Source: Clostridia bacterium (GTDB lineage: Bacteria; Bacillota; Clostridia; Christensenellales; Borkfalkiaceae). Taken from it: DNA of 61,321 bases. The stretch lies in assembly GCA_017545865.1 (NCBI GenBank), contig JAFWXO010000029.1, forward strand, positions 1-61,321. Direction: 5' to 3'. The position numbers were made by a program, and so were the translations under genes. Shown here piece after piece: positions 33,965 through 42,952 of this stretch (position 1 is its first letter; each line of letters opens with the position of its first letter). The notes under the pieces are model-generated. The model searched no databases. It was given only the letters and a program-made list of their open reading frames with translations, and was not told where the DNA came from.

Positions 33965-34747
33965 ATGAAATTTTGTTATTATCCGGGTTGTACCCTTAGA
34001 ACTAAAGCAAAACAATTAGATATCTACGCAAGAAAATGCCTTGAAAAATTAGGCGTTGACTTTGAAGAGATTAAAGAGTGGCAATGTTGCGGAGCGGTTT
34101 ACCCCGTTTCTAAAGACGAAGTTGCTACTAAACTTTCAGCAGTTAGAACTTTAGCAAGCGCTAAAGAACAAGGCGGAAAACTCCTTACCTTATGTTCTGC
34201 TTGCCACCACGTTTTAAAAAGAGTTAACTGCGATATGAAAAACGATGCAAACATCCGTTTAAAAGCAAACAACTATCTTGCTCTCGATGAAGAATACGTT
34301 GGCGAAACGGACGTTGTTCATTTCCTTGAACTTTTAAGAGATTACGTTGGCTTTGATAAAATTAAAGAAGCGGTGGTTAACCCCTTGAAAGGTCAAAAAA
34401 TCGGCGCGTACTACGGTTGTTTACTCCTTCGCCCAAGCGAAACTTTGGCGTTCGACAACCCCGAAAATCCGAGAATCATTGAAGATTTCATTTCGGCAAT
34501 CGGAGCAACGCCTGTAAATTACGCGTTCAAGAACGAGTGCTGTGGCGCGTACGTTTCCACCACTCAACAAGACTTAGCCGTTAAAAAGAGCCACAAGGTA
34601 ACCGATTCTGCAAAGGCAGCGGGCGCTGAAAAACTCGTTACGGCTTGCCCCTTATGTATGTATAATCTTACCGAAAATGGTAACGGCGAAGTTCCCGTAT
34701 ATTATTTTACCGAACTTCTTGCTGAAGCGCTCGGCGTAAAGGAGTAA
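33965..34747 (+). CDS. hdrB: Heterodisulfide reductase subunit B-like protein
   Basis: A 260-residue protein with two CCG domains. The first has GCT, WQCCGAVY and LCSACHH; the second GCL, ECCGAYV and CPLCMYN. These cysteines ligate the noncubane [4Fe-4S] clusters that form the catalytic site of HdrB in methanogens. No membrane span is visible. In this organism, which has no sign of methanogenesis, it may act on another disulfide or simply relay electrons. First of the hdr genes, translationally close to fumC and hdrC. Confidence 0.88.
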   Translation: MKFCYYPGCTLRTKAKQLDIYARKCLEKLGVDFEEIKEWQCCGAVYPVSKDEVATKLSAVRTLASAKEQGGKLLTLCSACHHVLKRVNCDMKNDANIRLKANNYLALDEEYVGETDVVHFLELLRDYVGFDKIKEAVVNPLKGQKIGAYYGCLLLRPSETLAFDNPENPRIIEDFISAIGATPVNYAFKNECCGAYVSTTQQDLAVKKSHKVTDSAKAAGAEKLVTACPLCMYNLTENGNGEVPVYYFTELLAEALGVKE

Positions 34748-34750
34748 GAT

Positions 34751-35137
34751 ATGGATAGAAAAGAACAAGCAAAACTTATAAGAGAAAGAAGTGGAACGGA
34801 CGTTAGAAAATGTATGAAATGCGGTAAGTGTTCGGGTAGATGCCCCGCTTACGCTGAAATGGATATCAAACCCCATCAGTTCGTTTCCTATATAGAAAAA
34901 GGCGAAGTTGAAAAACTTTTAGAAAGCAAATCGTTATACACTTGTTTAAGTTGCTTTGCGTGTGTTGAAAGATGCCCCCGTGGCGTTGCTCCCGCAAACG
35001 TGATTGAAGCCGTTCGCCAAGAAGTTATCAGGGCGCAAGGCGGAAATAAAGTTCAAGCGGAAAATATCCCCGCTATCGTTGACGAAGCAATTCCGCAACA
35101 ACTTCTCGTAAGTATGTTCAGAAAATTCAATAAGTAA
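34751..35137 (+). CDS. hdrC: Heterodisulfide reductase subunit C-like ferredoxin
   Basis: A 128-residue iron-sulfur protein with two [4Fe-4S] motifs, CMKCGKCSGRCP (about 18-29) and CLSCFACVERCP (about 63-74). This is the standard HdrC layout: it carries electrons between HdrA and HdrB. It follows hdrB by 3 nt and precedes hdrA by 13 nt. Soluble; no transmembrane segment. Confidence 0.88.
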   Translation: MDRKEQAKLIRERSGTDVRKCMKCGKCSGRCPAYAEMDIKPHQFVSYIEKGEVEKLLESKSLYTCLSCFACVERCPRGVAPANVIEAVRQEVIRAQGGNKVQAENIPAIVDEAIPQQLLVSMFRKFNK

Positions 35138-35150
35138 AAGGAAGAATATA

Positions 35151-37142
35151 ATGCAAAAGATTGGTGTATTTGTGTGTTGGTGCGGTAGCAATATCGCAGC
35201 AACCGTAGACGTTAAAAAAGTTGCGGAAGTTTTAAAAGCCGAACCCGGCGTTGTTATTTCCGAAAACTATCAATACATGTGTTCTGAAAACGGCCAAGCG
35301 CTTATCCGCAACGCCATTAAAGAACACGGCTTAACGGGTATCGTAGTATGTTCTTGTTCTCCAAGAATGCACGAAGCAACCTTTAGAAAGACTGCTGAAA
35401 GCGCAGGTCTTAACCCCTATATGGTTGAAATCGCTAATATCCGTGAACAATGCTCTTGGATACATAAAGATATTGAAGAGGCAACCGAAAAGGCTATCAT
35501 CTTAGGTAGAAGCGCAATCGCTAAGTTAAAACTTAACGCTCCGCTCACTTCCGGTGAAAGCGCGGTTGTTAAAAGAGCGCTCGTTATCGGCGGTGGTATT
35601 GCAGGTATTCAATCTGCTCTCGATATTGCCGAAGCGGGTTACGAAGTTGATATCGTTGAAAGCGCGCCGACTATCGGCGGTAACATGGCGAAACTCGATA
35701 AGACTTTCCCCACTCTCGACTGCGCGGCTTGTATTTTAACGCCGAAAATGGTTGATTGCGCTCAAAACGAAAATATCGACATTATGACTTTTAGTGAAAT
35801 CGAATCGGTTAAAGGTTTCGTTGGTAACTTTAAAGTTCAAATTAGAAGAAAGGCTCGTTTCGTTGACGAAAAGAAGTGTACGGGTTGTGGCGTATGTATG
35901 CAAAAGTGCCCGTCAAAGAAAGGCAAAAACGAGTTCAATATGGGGCTTAACAATCGCCCTGCAATCTATATTCCGTTTGCTCAAGCGATCCCCAACGTTG
36001 CAATCATCGACCCCGAACAATGCTTAAAACTCAAAAACGGCAAGTGCGGTCTTTGCGCTATGCAATGCCAAGTTAACGCTATCGACTATACTCAAAAAGA
36101 CGAGATTATCGAAAGGGAATACGGCGCTATCGTAGTTGCAACCGGTTATAAGCCCATTTCACTTGAAAACTTCAACGAGTATGGTTACGACACTTATAAA
36201 GACGTTGTTACTTCGCTTGAACTTGAAAGACTTATGAACGCAGCAGGCCCGAGTGACGGTCACTTAGTTCGCCCCTCCGACCATAAAGAACCCAAGGTTA
36301 TCACCTTTATTCAATGCGTTGGTTCAAGAGATACGTCTGGTTGCGGTAAGCCGTACTGCAGTAAGATTTGCTGTATGTACACTGCAAAACACGCAATGCT
36401 TATTCGTGAAAAATACCCTAACACCGAAGTTCACGTATTCTATATCGACGTGAGAACGCCTGGTAAGAACTACGACGAGTTCTTCCGTAGAGCAGTTGAA
36501 CAATACGGCGTTGACTATATCAAGGGTATGGTTGGTAAAGTTTACGAAGAAAACGGCAAACTTATGGTTCAAGGTTCTGACCTTATAAACAATGAACAAG
36601 TGGTTATCCCTTCAGACTTAGTAGTTCTTGCAGCGGCAATCGAACCCAACCCGTCGGTTAGAAAGATTGCAACGATGGTAACTGCAAGTATCGATACCAA
36701 CAACTTCTTAACCGAAGCGCACGCAAAACTTCGCCCAGTAGAAAGCCCGACGGCAGGTATTTTCTTATCGGGTGTTTGCCAAGGACCTAAGGATATTCCC
36801 GAAACGGTTTCTCAAGCAAGCGCTTGCGCGGCTAAGGTAGTTGGCTTATTATCTAAAGACAAACTTAAATGTAACGCTTGCGTTTCTCACAGTGACGAAA
36901 TGCTTTGTACGGGTTGTTCCGTATGCGCGAACGTTTGTCCTTACGGCGCTATTACTTACGTTGATAAAGAATTTAGAATCGGCGGTGGTAAAACCGAACT
37001 TAGAAGAGTTGCATCAGTTAACGAAGCGGTATGTCAAGGTTGTGGCGCATGTACGGTTGCTTGTCCTTCCGGCGCTATGGACCTTAAGGGATTTAGCAAC
37101 AAACAAATTATGGCGGAGGTAGACGCGATATGCAAGAGATGA
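35151..37142 (+). CDS. hdrA: Heterodisulfide reductase subunit A-like flavoprotein
   Basis: A 663-residue FAD and iron-sulfur protein. The N-terminal FVCWCGSNIAATVD segment is typical of HdrA. The FAD Rossmann motif GGGIAGIQSALDIAEAGYEV starts near 146. [4Fe-4S] motifs are CTGCGVCMQKCP (about 243), CLKLKNGKCGLCAMQC, and C-terminal CTGCSVCANVCP and CQGCGACTVACP. HdrA flavin is the site of electron bifurcation in characterised complexes. Combined with MvhD, HdrBC and an NAD(P)H-binding subunit, it should couple NADH oxidation to ferredoxin and a second acceptor. Confidence 0.92.
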   Translation: MQKIGVFVCWCGSNIAATVDVKKVAEVLKAEPGVVISENYQYMCSENGQALIRNAIKEHGLTGIVVCSCSPRMHEATFRKTAESAGLNPYMVEIANIREQCSWIHKDIEEATEKAIILGRSAIAKLKLNAPLTSGESAVVKRALVIGGGIAGIQSALDIAEAGYEVDIVESAPTIGGNMAKLDKTFPTLDCAACILTPKMVDCAQNENIDIMTFSEIESVKGFVGNFKVQIRRKARFVDEKKCTGCGVCMQKCPSKKGKNEFNMGLNNRPAIYIPFAQAIPNVAIIDPEQCLKLKNGKCGLCAMQCQVNAIDYTQKDEIIEREYGAIVVATGYKPISLENFNEYGYDTYKDVVTSLELERLMNAAGPSDGHLVRPSDHKEPKVITFIQCVGSRDTSGCGKPYCSKICCMYTAKHAMLIREKYPNTEVHVFYIDVRTPGKNYDEFFRRAVEQYGVDYIKGMVGKVYEENGKLMVQGSDLINNEQVVIPSDLVVLAAAIEPNPSVRKIATMVTASIDTNNFLTEAHAKLRPVESPTAGIFLSGVCQGPKDIPETVSQASACAAKVVGLLSKDKLKCNACVSHSDEMLCTGCSVCANVCPYGAITYVDKEFRIGGGKTELRRVASVNEAVCQGCGACTVACPSGAMDLKGFSNKQIMAEVDAICKR

Positions 37143-37570
37143 ATAACGAAAAGAAACCTTTAATCGTTGCGTTCTGTTGTAACTGGTGTAGTTACGCGGG
37201 CGCTGACCTTGCAGGCTCGTCAAGACTTTCTTACCCTGCAGACGTAAAGATTATTAGAGTTCCCTGCTCGTGCAGAGTTAACCCTATGTTTATTTTAAAA
37301 GCTTTCCAAAGGGGAGCAGACGGCGTTATTATTTGTGGTTGCCACCCCGGTGACTGCCACTATACGACCGGTAACTATTACGCTAGAAGAAGAATGAGTT
37401 TACTTTTCAGTATGCTCGACTATCTCGGCATTGAAAGAGAAAGAACTCGCGTTGAGTGGGTTTCGGCAGCGGAAGGCGCAAAATTCTCCGCCGTTATGAA
37501 CGACTTTGCGGGTAAAATTGCTGAGCTTGGCGAAAACAAGAGATTGGAGGATTTAAGATGCAAAGATTAA
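37130..37570 (+). CDS. MvhD/FlxD-like iron-sulfur subunit
   Basis: A 146-residue protein of the PF02662 family, with CCNWCSYAGADLAG at the start, VPCSCRVNP and ICGCHPGDCHYTTGN later. It holds a [2Fe-2S] cluster and passes electrons from a partner dehydrogenase to HdrA. It overlaps hdrA by 13 nt and the next gene by 13 nt, which shows a tightly coupled unit. No NiFe hydrogenase genes are nearby, so its partner is probably the flavoprotein downstream. Confidence 0.9.
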   Translation: MQEMNNEKKPLIVAFCCNWCSYAGADLAGSSRLSYPADVKIIRVPCSCRVNPMFILKAFQRGADGVIICGCHPGDCHYTTGNYYARRRMSLLFSMLDYLGIERERTRVEWVSAAEGAKFSAVMNDFAGKIAELGENKRLEDLRCKD

Positions 37571-38517
37571 AAACCGCTATGATTGAAAAGGCAACCGCGC
37601 TTTTAACTTCTGGCGAAGTATCAAAAGTTCTCGGCTGGAAGAAAGGCGAACTCGGCTTTGACGTTGAGCCTGCCGTATTTACGAGCGTTGACAGTTTAGT
37701 TGATTTTACTTACGATGCGTTCTGCGGCGCAAACCTTTCCAAGTATTTAGTAGAAGAAAGCAAAAAAGAAGGCAAGATTTTAGTTTTCTTAAAACCTTGC
37801 GACAGTTATAGTTTTAACCAACTTATTAAAGAACACAGAATTAAAAAGGAAAACGTTTATACCGTTGGTATTGAGTGCCAAGGCAAAGTAGATCCTTACA
37901 AACTCAAAGAAAACGGCATTGAATTCGTAACCGACGCTAGCGAAACGGTTGATACCGTTACCGTTAACGGCAAAGAATTCAAAAAGGAAGAAATTATCCT
38001 TGGAAAGTGCTTAACTTGCACCAAGAAACTCCTTTCTTATGACGACGTTATTTCCTTTAACGAAAAGCGCGAACCTTCTCTTGACCGTTTTGAAATGGTT
38101 AAAAAGTTAGAAGCGATGACCGCAGACGAAAGATATGCTTTTTGGAAAGACCAACTTTCCAACTGTATCCGTTGTAACGCTTGTAGAAACGTTTGCCCCG
38201 CTTGTACTTGTACTAAATGCGTTTTCGATAACGACAATTCGGGTATAGCAAGCAAGGCAAATAGCGATAGTTTTGAAGAAAAGATGTTCCACATCATAAG
38301 AGCGTTCCACGTTGCAGGCAGATGTACCGACTGTGGCGAGTGTTCAAGAGTATGCCCCCAGCATATCCCCCTTCACTTACTCAACAGAAAGTTTATCAGC
38401 GATATTGATAGACTTTACGGTGAATACCAAGCGGGTGAAGACACCGAGTCCAAAGGTCCGCTTACGAACTACACCACGGGCGACGTTGACCCGAGTGACG
38501 TTTTCGGAGGTAAGTAA
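37558..38517 (+). CDS. Iron-sulfur protein, FlxC/FrhB-like
   Basis: A 319-residue protein. The first ~150 residues resemble the F420 hydrogenase/dehydrogenase beta region (LKPCDSYSFNQLIKEHRIKK, GIECQGKVD). The middle has CLTCTKK. The C-terminal half carries CIRCNACRNVCPACTCTKC and CTDCGECSRVCPQ, two [4Fe-4S] clusters. Position and domain type fit the Flx (Flox) electron-transfer modules that accompany hdrABC in anaerobes. Its exact role in the chain is an inference. Confidence 0.78.
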   Translation: MQRLKTAMIEKATALLTSGEVSKVLGWKKGELGFDVEPAVFTSVDSLVDFTYDAFCGANLSKYLVEESKKEGKILVFLKPCDSYSFNQLIKEHRIKKENVYTVGIECQGKVDPYKLKENGIEFVTDASETVDTVTVNGKEFKKEEIILGKCLTCTKKLLSYDDVISFNEKREPSLDRFEMVKKLEAMTADERYAFWKDQLSNCIRCNACRNVCPACTCTKCVFDNDNSGIASKANSDSFEEKMFHIIRAFHVAGRCTDCGECSRVCPQHIPLHLLNRKFISDIDRLYGEYQAGEDTESKGPLTNYTTGDVDPSDVFGGK

Positions 38518-38520
38518 GAT

Positions 38521-39540
38521 ATGAAAAAGATTGCTTTATCAAATATCGACTTATTATATAAGGAAATCGCGGGCGCGCAAGAACTTTACCTTCCCGTAAA
38601 AGTTGCAGGCGCAACCAACTTCAAAAAGTTTGAAGACGGCGTTGAAGTGGATATCAAATCTTTACAAACGGTAAAATCTGCAAAAGATTTATTCTTCCCG
38701 CAAAGTGAAGATATGATGGAATTTAAAACTTCGGGTAAATCTATCGAAGTTATCGACGCAAGAAAGAAAGCCGAGCCTTTCGTTTTATTCGGCGTTCGCG
38801 GATGTGACCTTAAGAGTTTTGAAGTTTTAGACAAAGTGTTCCTTGCCGAACCCGTTGACACAATGTATCAAGCAAAGCGCGAAGCGGTAACCGTTGTAAC
38901 TCTTGCTTGTAACAACCCCGAAACTTCGTGTTTTTGTAAGGTATTCGGCGTAGACGCGTCAAATCCTAAAGGTGACGTTCAAGCCACTATCGTTAGCGAC
39001 GAAATGCACTTTGAAGCGCTTACTGAAAAGGGCGAAAAACTCTTATCGAGTTTGAAATGTTTAGAAGATTGCGAAGGTAAGGGCGTTGAAGAAGAAAAGG
39101 CTCAAATCAAAGAAAAAATCGACGCGTTGCCGTTTGTAAACCTTGACCTAACTAACTTCAAAGGCGAAAACCTTATGGAACTTTTCAACAGACCCGAGTG
39201 GGAAGAACTCTCCAAGGCTTGCTTAGGTTGCGGTACTTGCACTTTCGTATGTCCGACCTGTCAATGCTTTGATATTAGAGATTTCCAAACCAACGCAGGC
39301 GTTAAGAGATTTAGATGCTGGGACTCTTGTATGTATTCCGAATTCACCAAAATGGCGGCGGAAAACCCAAGAAAGAACCAAATGCAAAGATATCGCCAAA
39401 GATTTATGCACAAACTTTGCTACTTCCCGTCGAATAACGACGGCGAGTACGGTTGCGTAGGTTGCGGAAGATGCGTTAAGAAATGCCCGCAATCACTCAA
39501 TATCGTAAAAGTAATTAAAAAACTCGGAGGTAACAAATAA
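38521..39540 (+). CDS. AsrA/FlxB-like 4Fe-4S dicluster protein
   Basis: A 339-residue protein related to anaerobic sulfite reductase subunit A. LFGVRGCDLKSFEVLD near residue 98 and CNNPETSCFCKVF near 138 are family marks. The C-terminus has CLGCGTCTFVCPTCQC and CVGCGRCVKKCP, two [4Fe-4S] motifs. It abuts the FAD/NAD gene (stop and start overlap at TAATG). No sulfite reductase catalytic subunit is present, so it is read as part of an electron input module, not as sulfite reductase. Confidence 0.8.
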   Translation: MKKIALSNIDLLYKEIAGAQELYLPVKVAGATNFKKFEDGVEVDIKSLQTVKSAKDLFFPQSEDMMEFKTSGKSIEVIDARKKAEPFVLFGVRGCDLKSFEVLDKVFLAEPVDTMYQAKREAVTVVTLACNNPETSCFCKVFGVDASNPKGDVQATIVSDEMHFEALTEKGEKLLSSLKCLEDCEGKGVEEEKAQIKEKIDALPFVNLDLTNFKGENLMELFNRPEWEELSKACLGCGTCTFVCPTCQCFDIRDFQTNAGVKRFRCWDSCMYSEFTKMAAENPRKNQMQRYRQRFMHKLCYFPSNNDGEYGCVGCGRCVKKCPQSLNIVKVIKKLGGNK

Positions 39541-40367
39541 TGACTAACGAAGCGTTAATTCCCGTAGTCGGCGTGATTACGGATATCAGAAGAGACACCC
39601 CCGACGTTAAGACTTTCAGGGTGGTAACTCCCGACGGTAAAAAAGCATTTGAACATATGCCCGGTCAATGCGCAATGCTTTCTATCCCCGGCGTTGGCGA
39701 AGCGATGTTCTCTATAACTTCATCTCCAACGAACACCGAATTTATGGAATTTTCTATAAAGAAATGCGGATGCGTAACTTCTTGGCTTCACTCTTGTGAA
39801 GTAGGTCAAATGGTAACGATTCGCGGACCTTACGGCAACGGTTTCCCCGTAACCAAAGATTTCAAGGGTAAAAACTTACTCTTTATCGCAGGTGGTATCG
39901 GCTTAGCGCCACTCCGTTCGGTTATCAATTACGTTAGAGCAAACAGAGCGGACTACGGCACGGTAGATATCGTTTACGGTTCTCGTTCAATGGACGATCT
40001 CGTTGACTTTAAAGAAATTCAAGAAGAGTGGAAGAACGAAAAGGACTTCAACGTTTACTTGACTATCGACCGCCCCCAAGAAGGTTGGGACGGGCACGTT
40101 GGTTTCGTTCCTGCATACGTTAAGGAAGTTAATATCCCCACCGACAGAACGGCAGTTCTTTGCGGTCCGCCGATAATGATTAAGTTCACGCTCCAAGCCC
40201 TTTTGGAACTTGGCTTTGAAAAGACTCAAGTATTTACCACGCTTGAATTTAGAATGAAATGCGGTATCGGTAAATGCGGTCGTTGTAACGTTGGTGATAA
40301 ATACATTTGTAAAGACGGTCCTGTATTCCGTATGGACCAACTCGAAGAACTTCCTTCAGAGTACTAA
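39540..40367 (+). CDS. NAD(P)H-dependent FAD oxidoreductase, AsrB/FlxA-like
   Basis: A 275-residue ferredoxin-NADP reductase-type protein. The FAD-binding barrel comes first (GQCAMLSIPGVGEAMFSITS). The NAD-binding half has LFIAGGIGLAPLRSVI near residue 118 and VLCGPPIMIK. A C-terminal [2Fe-2S] loop CGIGKCGRCNVGDKYIC is like PyrK and AsrB. It should be the entry point of electrons from NADH into the Flx-Hdr complex. The frdB gene follows after 32 nt, within the same operon. Confidence 0.88.
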   Translation: MTNEALIPVVGVITDIRRDTPDVKTFRVVTPDGKKAFEHMPGQCAMLSIPGVGEAMFSITSSPTNTEFMEFSIKKCGCVTSWLHSCEVGQMVTIRGPYGNGFPVTKDFKGKNLLFIAGGIGLAPLRSVINYVRANRADYGTVDIVYGSRSMDDLVDFKEIQEEWKNEKDFNVYLTIDRPQEGWDGHVGFVPAYVKEVNIPTDRTAVLCGPPIMIKFTLQALLELGFEKTQVFTTLEFRMKCGIGKCGRCNVGDKYICKDGPVFRMDQLEELPSEY

Positions 40368-40399
40368 TAAACGGAAATAAGGACTAGGAGAAAAAAATT

Positions 40400-41074
40400 A
40401 TGGAAAAAATGGTAAACGTTTACTTTTTCGGTAAAAAATACGAAGTGCCCGCAAGCCTTACTATTATGAAGGCTATGGAGTACGCCGGTTATCAACTTGT
40501 TCGCGGTTGCGGTTGCCGTAACGGTTTCTGTGGCGCGTGCGCAACCCTTTATAGAATAAAGGGCAAAACTGAACTTAAAACTTGTCTTGCTTGTCAACAA
40601 CAAGTAGAAGAAGGAATGTACGTTGCAACTCTTCCTTTCTTCCCGCTCGTTAAACAAGTATACGATATTCAAAAAGTTAAACCCACCGAGCAAATTATGA
40701 TGCAACTTTATCCTGAAATTTATAGTTGTATCGGATGTAACGCTTGTACTAAGGCTTGCCCGCAAGAACTTAAAACTATGCAATACATCGCTTACGCTCA
40801 ACGCGGTGAATACGAAAAGTGCGCTGAAGAGTCTTTCGACTGTATTATGTGCGGTCTTTGCTCGTCAAGATGCCCGGCCGGCATTTCTCATCCGCAAGTT
40901 GCAATTTTAGCAAGAAGACTTTACGGCAAGTATATCGCTCCCGAGTGCAAACACCTTTTAGACAGGGTTGCCGAAATTAACGAAGGCAAGCACGACGAAA
41001 GCATGAGCGAAATTATGAACAAATCTCTCGAAGAACAAAAAGCGCTTTACAATTCGAGAGATATTGAAAAGTAA
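40400..41074 (+). CDS. frdB: Fumarate reductase iron-sulfur subunit, soluble type
   Basis: A 224-residue protein. The N-terminal plant-type [2Fe-2S] domain has CGCRNGFCGAC and CLAC. The C-terminal domain has CIGCNACTKACP and CIMCGLCSSRCP, both complete CxxCxxC motifs, so two [4Fe-4S] clusters rather than the [4Fe-4S]/[3Fe-4S] pair of quinone-linked enzymes. No membrane anchor gene follows. This suggests a cytoplasmic enzyme fed by an iron-sulfur partner rather than by quinol. Confidence 0.85.
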   Translation: MEKMVNVYFFGKKYEVPASLTIMKAMEYAGYQLVRGCGCRNGFCGACATLYRIKGKTELKTCLACQQQVEEGMYVATLPFFPLVKQVYDIQKVKPTEQIMMQLYPEIYSCIGCNACTKACPQELKTMQYIAYAQRGEYEKCAEESFDCIMCGLCSSRCPAGISHPQVAILARRLYGKYIAPECKHLLDRVAEINEGKHDESMSEIMNKSLEEQKALYNSRDIEK

Positions 41075-41089
41075 GGGGAGGGTTAAACA

Positions 41090-42697
41090 ATGTATTCTTA
41101 CACTCAAGAACAACTTGATTCTATCAAGAAAGTAGAAGCGACAAGACAAGAAAGACTTTCTAATCTTCACGCAAGAATGACCGCTGAACAAAAGGATGCG
41201 GTTTTAAAAGAATTCCACCCCGACTACATTGAAGGCGCTTACGAAACTTTAAAAGTAGGCCCGAACAAAGGCGAAAAAGTTCTTCACGAACTCGCTGACC
41301 TTTTACAAGGTAAGTCAAGGCTTGAACCCAAGAAAATCGACCTTAAAAACCCCGACTATGACGTTGACGTTTTAGTTATCGGCGGCGGTGGCGCAGGTTC
41401 TTCCGCAGCGATTACCGCTCACGCTAACGGCGCTAACGTTATGATCGTTACAAAACTTAGAATAGGCGACGCTAACTCTATGATGGCTGAAGGTGGTATT
41501 CAAGCGGCTGATAAGCCTAACGATAGCCCCGCTCAGCACTATCTCGATGCGTTTGGTGGCGGTCACTTCGCGGCTAAACCTTGCTTGCTTGAAAAACTCG
41601 TTAAAGAAGCGCCCGATGCTATTCGTTGGCTTTCTGATCTCGGCGTTATGTTCGATAAATATGAAAACGGCGAAATGGTTACCACTCACGGTGGCGGTAC
41701 TTCAAGAAAGAGAATGCACGCTTGTAAAGACTACTCTGGCGCTGAAATCATGAGAACTCTTCGCGATGAAGTTATGAACAGAGGTATCCCCGTTGTTGAC
41801 TTTACCGCAGCGATTGAAATTATCAAAGATAACGAAGGTAAAGCAGCAGGCGCAGTTTTACAAAATATGGAAACTGGCGAAATCTTAGTTGCTAAGGCTA
41901 AAACCGTTATTATCGCAACTGGTGGCGCTGGTAGACTTCACTATCAAGGTTTCCCAACTTCTAACCACTACGGCGCAACTGCCGACGGTTTAGTTCTTGC
42001 TTACCGTGCAGGCGCAAAACTCTTATACGCTGATACTTTACAATATCACCCGACTGGCGCTGCTGAACCCACTCAAATCTACGGCGCGCTAGTTACTGAA
42101 AAAGTTCGTTCACTCGGCGCTCAACTCGTTAATAAAGACGGTGAAGCGTTCGTATACTCTCTCGAAACGCGTGACGTTACTGCGTCTACCATTATTAGAG
42201 AATGTAAAGGTCGTGGCAACGGCGTTAAGACTACCGACGGTGAAGGCGTTTGGCTCGATACTCCGATGATTGATATTATCGGTGGCGAAGGCACTATTGA
42301 AAAACGTATTCCCGCAATGATGAGAATGTTCGGTAAATACGGCATTGATATTAGAAAAGAACCCATCTTAATTTACCCCACGCTTCACTATCAAAACGGC
42401 GGTATCGATATCAATGCTGACGGTCAAACCACTATGGTTGAAAACTTATACGTTGCAGGCGAAGCAGTCGGAGGTATTCACGGCAGAAACCGCCTTATGG
42501 GTAACTCTTTACTTGATATTATCGTATTCGGTAGAAACGCTGGTAAGTATGCAAGCGAAAAGGCAAAATCTGTTAAAGTTGGCAAACTTACTTTATCTCA
42601 CGTTAACGATTTCAACAAAGAACTCAAAGAAGCAGGCGTAAACACCGGTAAGTTATCTCCGCAATTATTACCTAACTACAAACGTCAAGACATGTAA
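41090..42697 (+). CDS. frdA: Fumarate reductase flavoprotein subunit, soluble type
   Basis: A 535-residue FAD enzyme predicted to reduce fumarate to succinate. VIGGGGAGSSAAITAHANGA binds FAD near residue 95. Catalytic-region motifs include HGGGTSRKRMHACKD, LQYHPTGA, SLETRDVTASTI (active-site Arg) and HGRNRLMGNSLLD. The position of the FAD-linking histidine of membrane FrdA (HTVAAEGG) reads NSMMAEGG here, so FAD should be non-covalent, as in thiol:fumarate reductase or L-aspartate oxidase. No nadA or nadC is nearby, which argues against aspartate oxidase. Confidence 0.87.
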   Translation: MYSYTQEQLDSIKKVEATRQERLSNLHARMTAEQKDAVLKEFHPDYIEGAYETLKVGPNKGEKVLHELADLLQGKSRLEPKKIDLKNPDYDVDVLVIGGGGAGSSAAITAHANGANVMIVTKLRIGDANSMMAEGGIQAADKPNDSPAQHYLDAFGGGHFAAKPCLLEKLVKEAPDAIRWLSDLGVMFDKYENGEMVTTHGGGTSRKRMHACKDYSGAEIMRTLRDEVMNRGIPVVDFTAAIEIIKDNEGKAAGAVLQNMETGEILVAKAKTVIIATGGAGRLHYQGFPTSNHYGATADGLVLAYRAGAKLLYADTLQYHPTGAAEPTQIYGALVTEKVRSLGAQLVNKDGEAFVYSLETRDVTASTIIRECKGRGNGVKTTDGEGVWLDTPMIDIIGGEGTIEKRIPAMMRMFGKYGIDIRKEPILIYPTLHYQNGGIDINADGQTTMVENLYVAGEAVGGIHGRNRLMGNSLLDIIVFGRNAGKYASEKAKSVKVGKLTLSHVNDFNKELKEAGVNTGKLSPQLLPNYKRQDM

Positions 42698-42731
42698 TTT
42701 TAATCCGTTATAAACTTCGCAAATCGGCTAT

Positions 42732-42923
42732 TTAGCCAAAGATTCCGTACAAGGAGTACGCGTACTTTGGCTATAATATCCGCCTTGCTTGTTTCTAACG
42801 TCTTAAAATGATTTTTATAGAAAAGTTAGTTTTTCGCGAGCCTTGTCTTGCTTGTTTCTAACGTCTTATATCATTTTTATTAAACTTAAACTTTAGCGTT
42901 CGACGGAAACGGCGAACGCTAAA
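42732..42923 (+). repeat. Hairpins and a 22-bp direct repeat between frdA and exporter
   Basis: The gap holds a perfect stem TAGCCAAAG/CTTTGGCTA with an inner CGTAC/GTACG stem (42732-42772). It also has two direct copies of CTTGCTTGTTTCTAACGTCT (42785 and 42847, about 63 nt apart), each followed by a T-rich tail. A perfect 11-bp stem TTTAGCGTTCG/CGAACGCTAAA (42892-42923) lies just before the ribosome site. No gene is present. They may adjust expression of the exporter relative to the reductase. Confidence 0.75.
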
Positions 42924-42952
42924 CTAATGCAAAATATTTCTTGGAGAAAATT

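Noticed and set aside
37558-40367. Dissimilatory sulfite reductase (AsrABC)
   Set aside because: AsrA- and AsrB-like proteins are present, but no catalytic sirohaem subunit; the neighbours are hdr and frd genes.
41090-42697. L-aspartate oxidase (NadB)
   Set aside because: FrdB is adjacent, nadA/nadC are absent, and the genes are in a malate-fumarate-succinate operon, though NadB shares the missing FAD-linking His.
42941-42952. Upstream TTG start for the exporter
   Set aside because: The GGAGA ribosome site lies inside that extension, so the ATG at 42953 is the better start.
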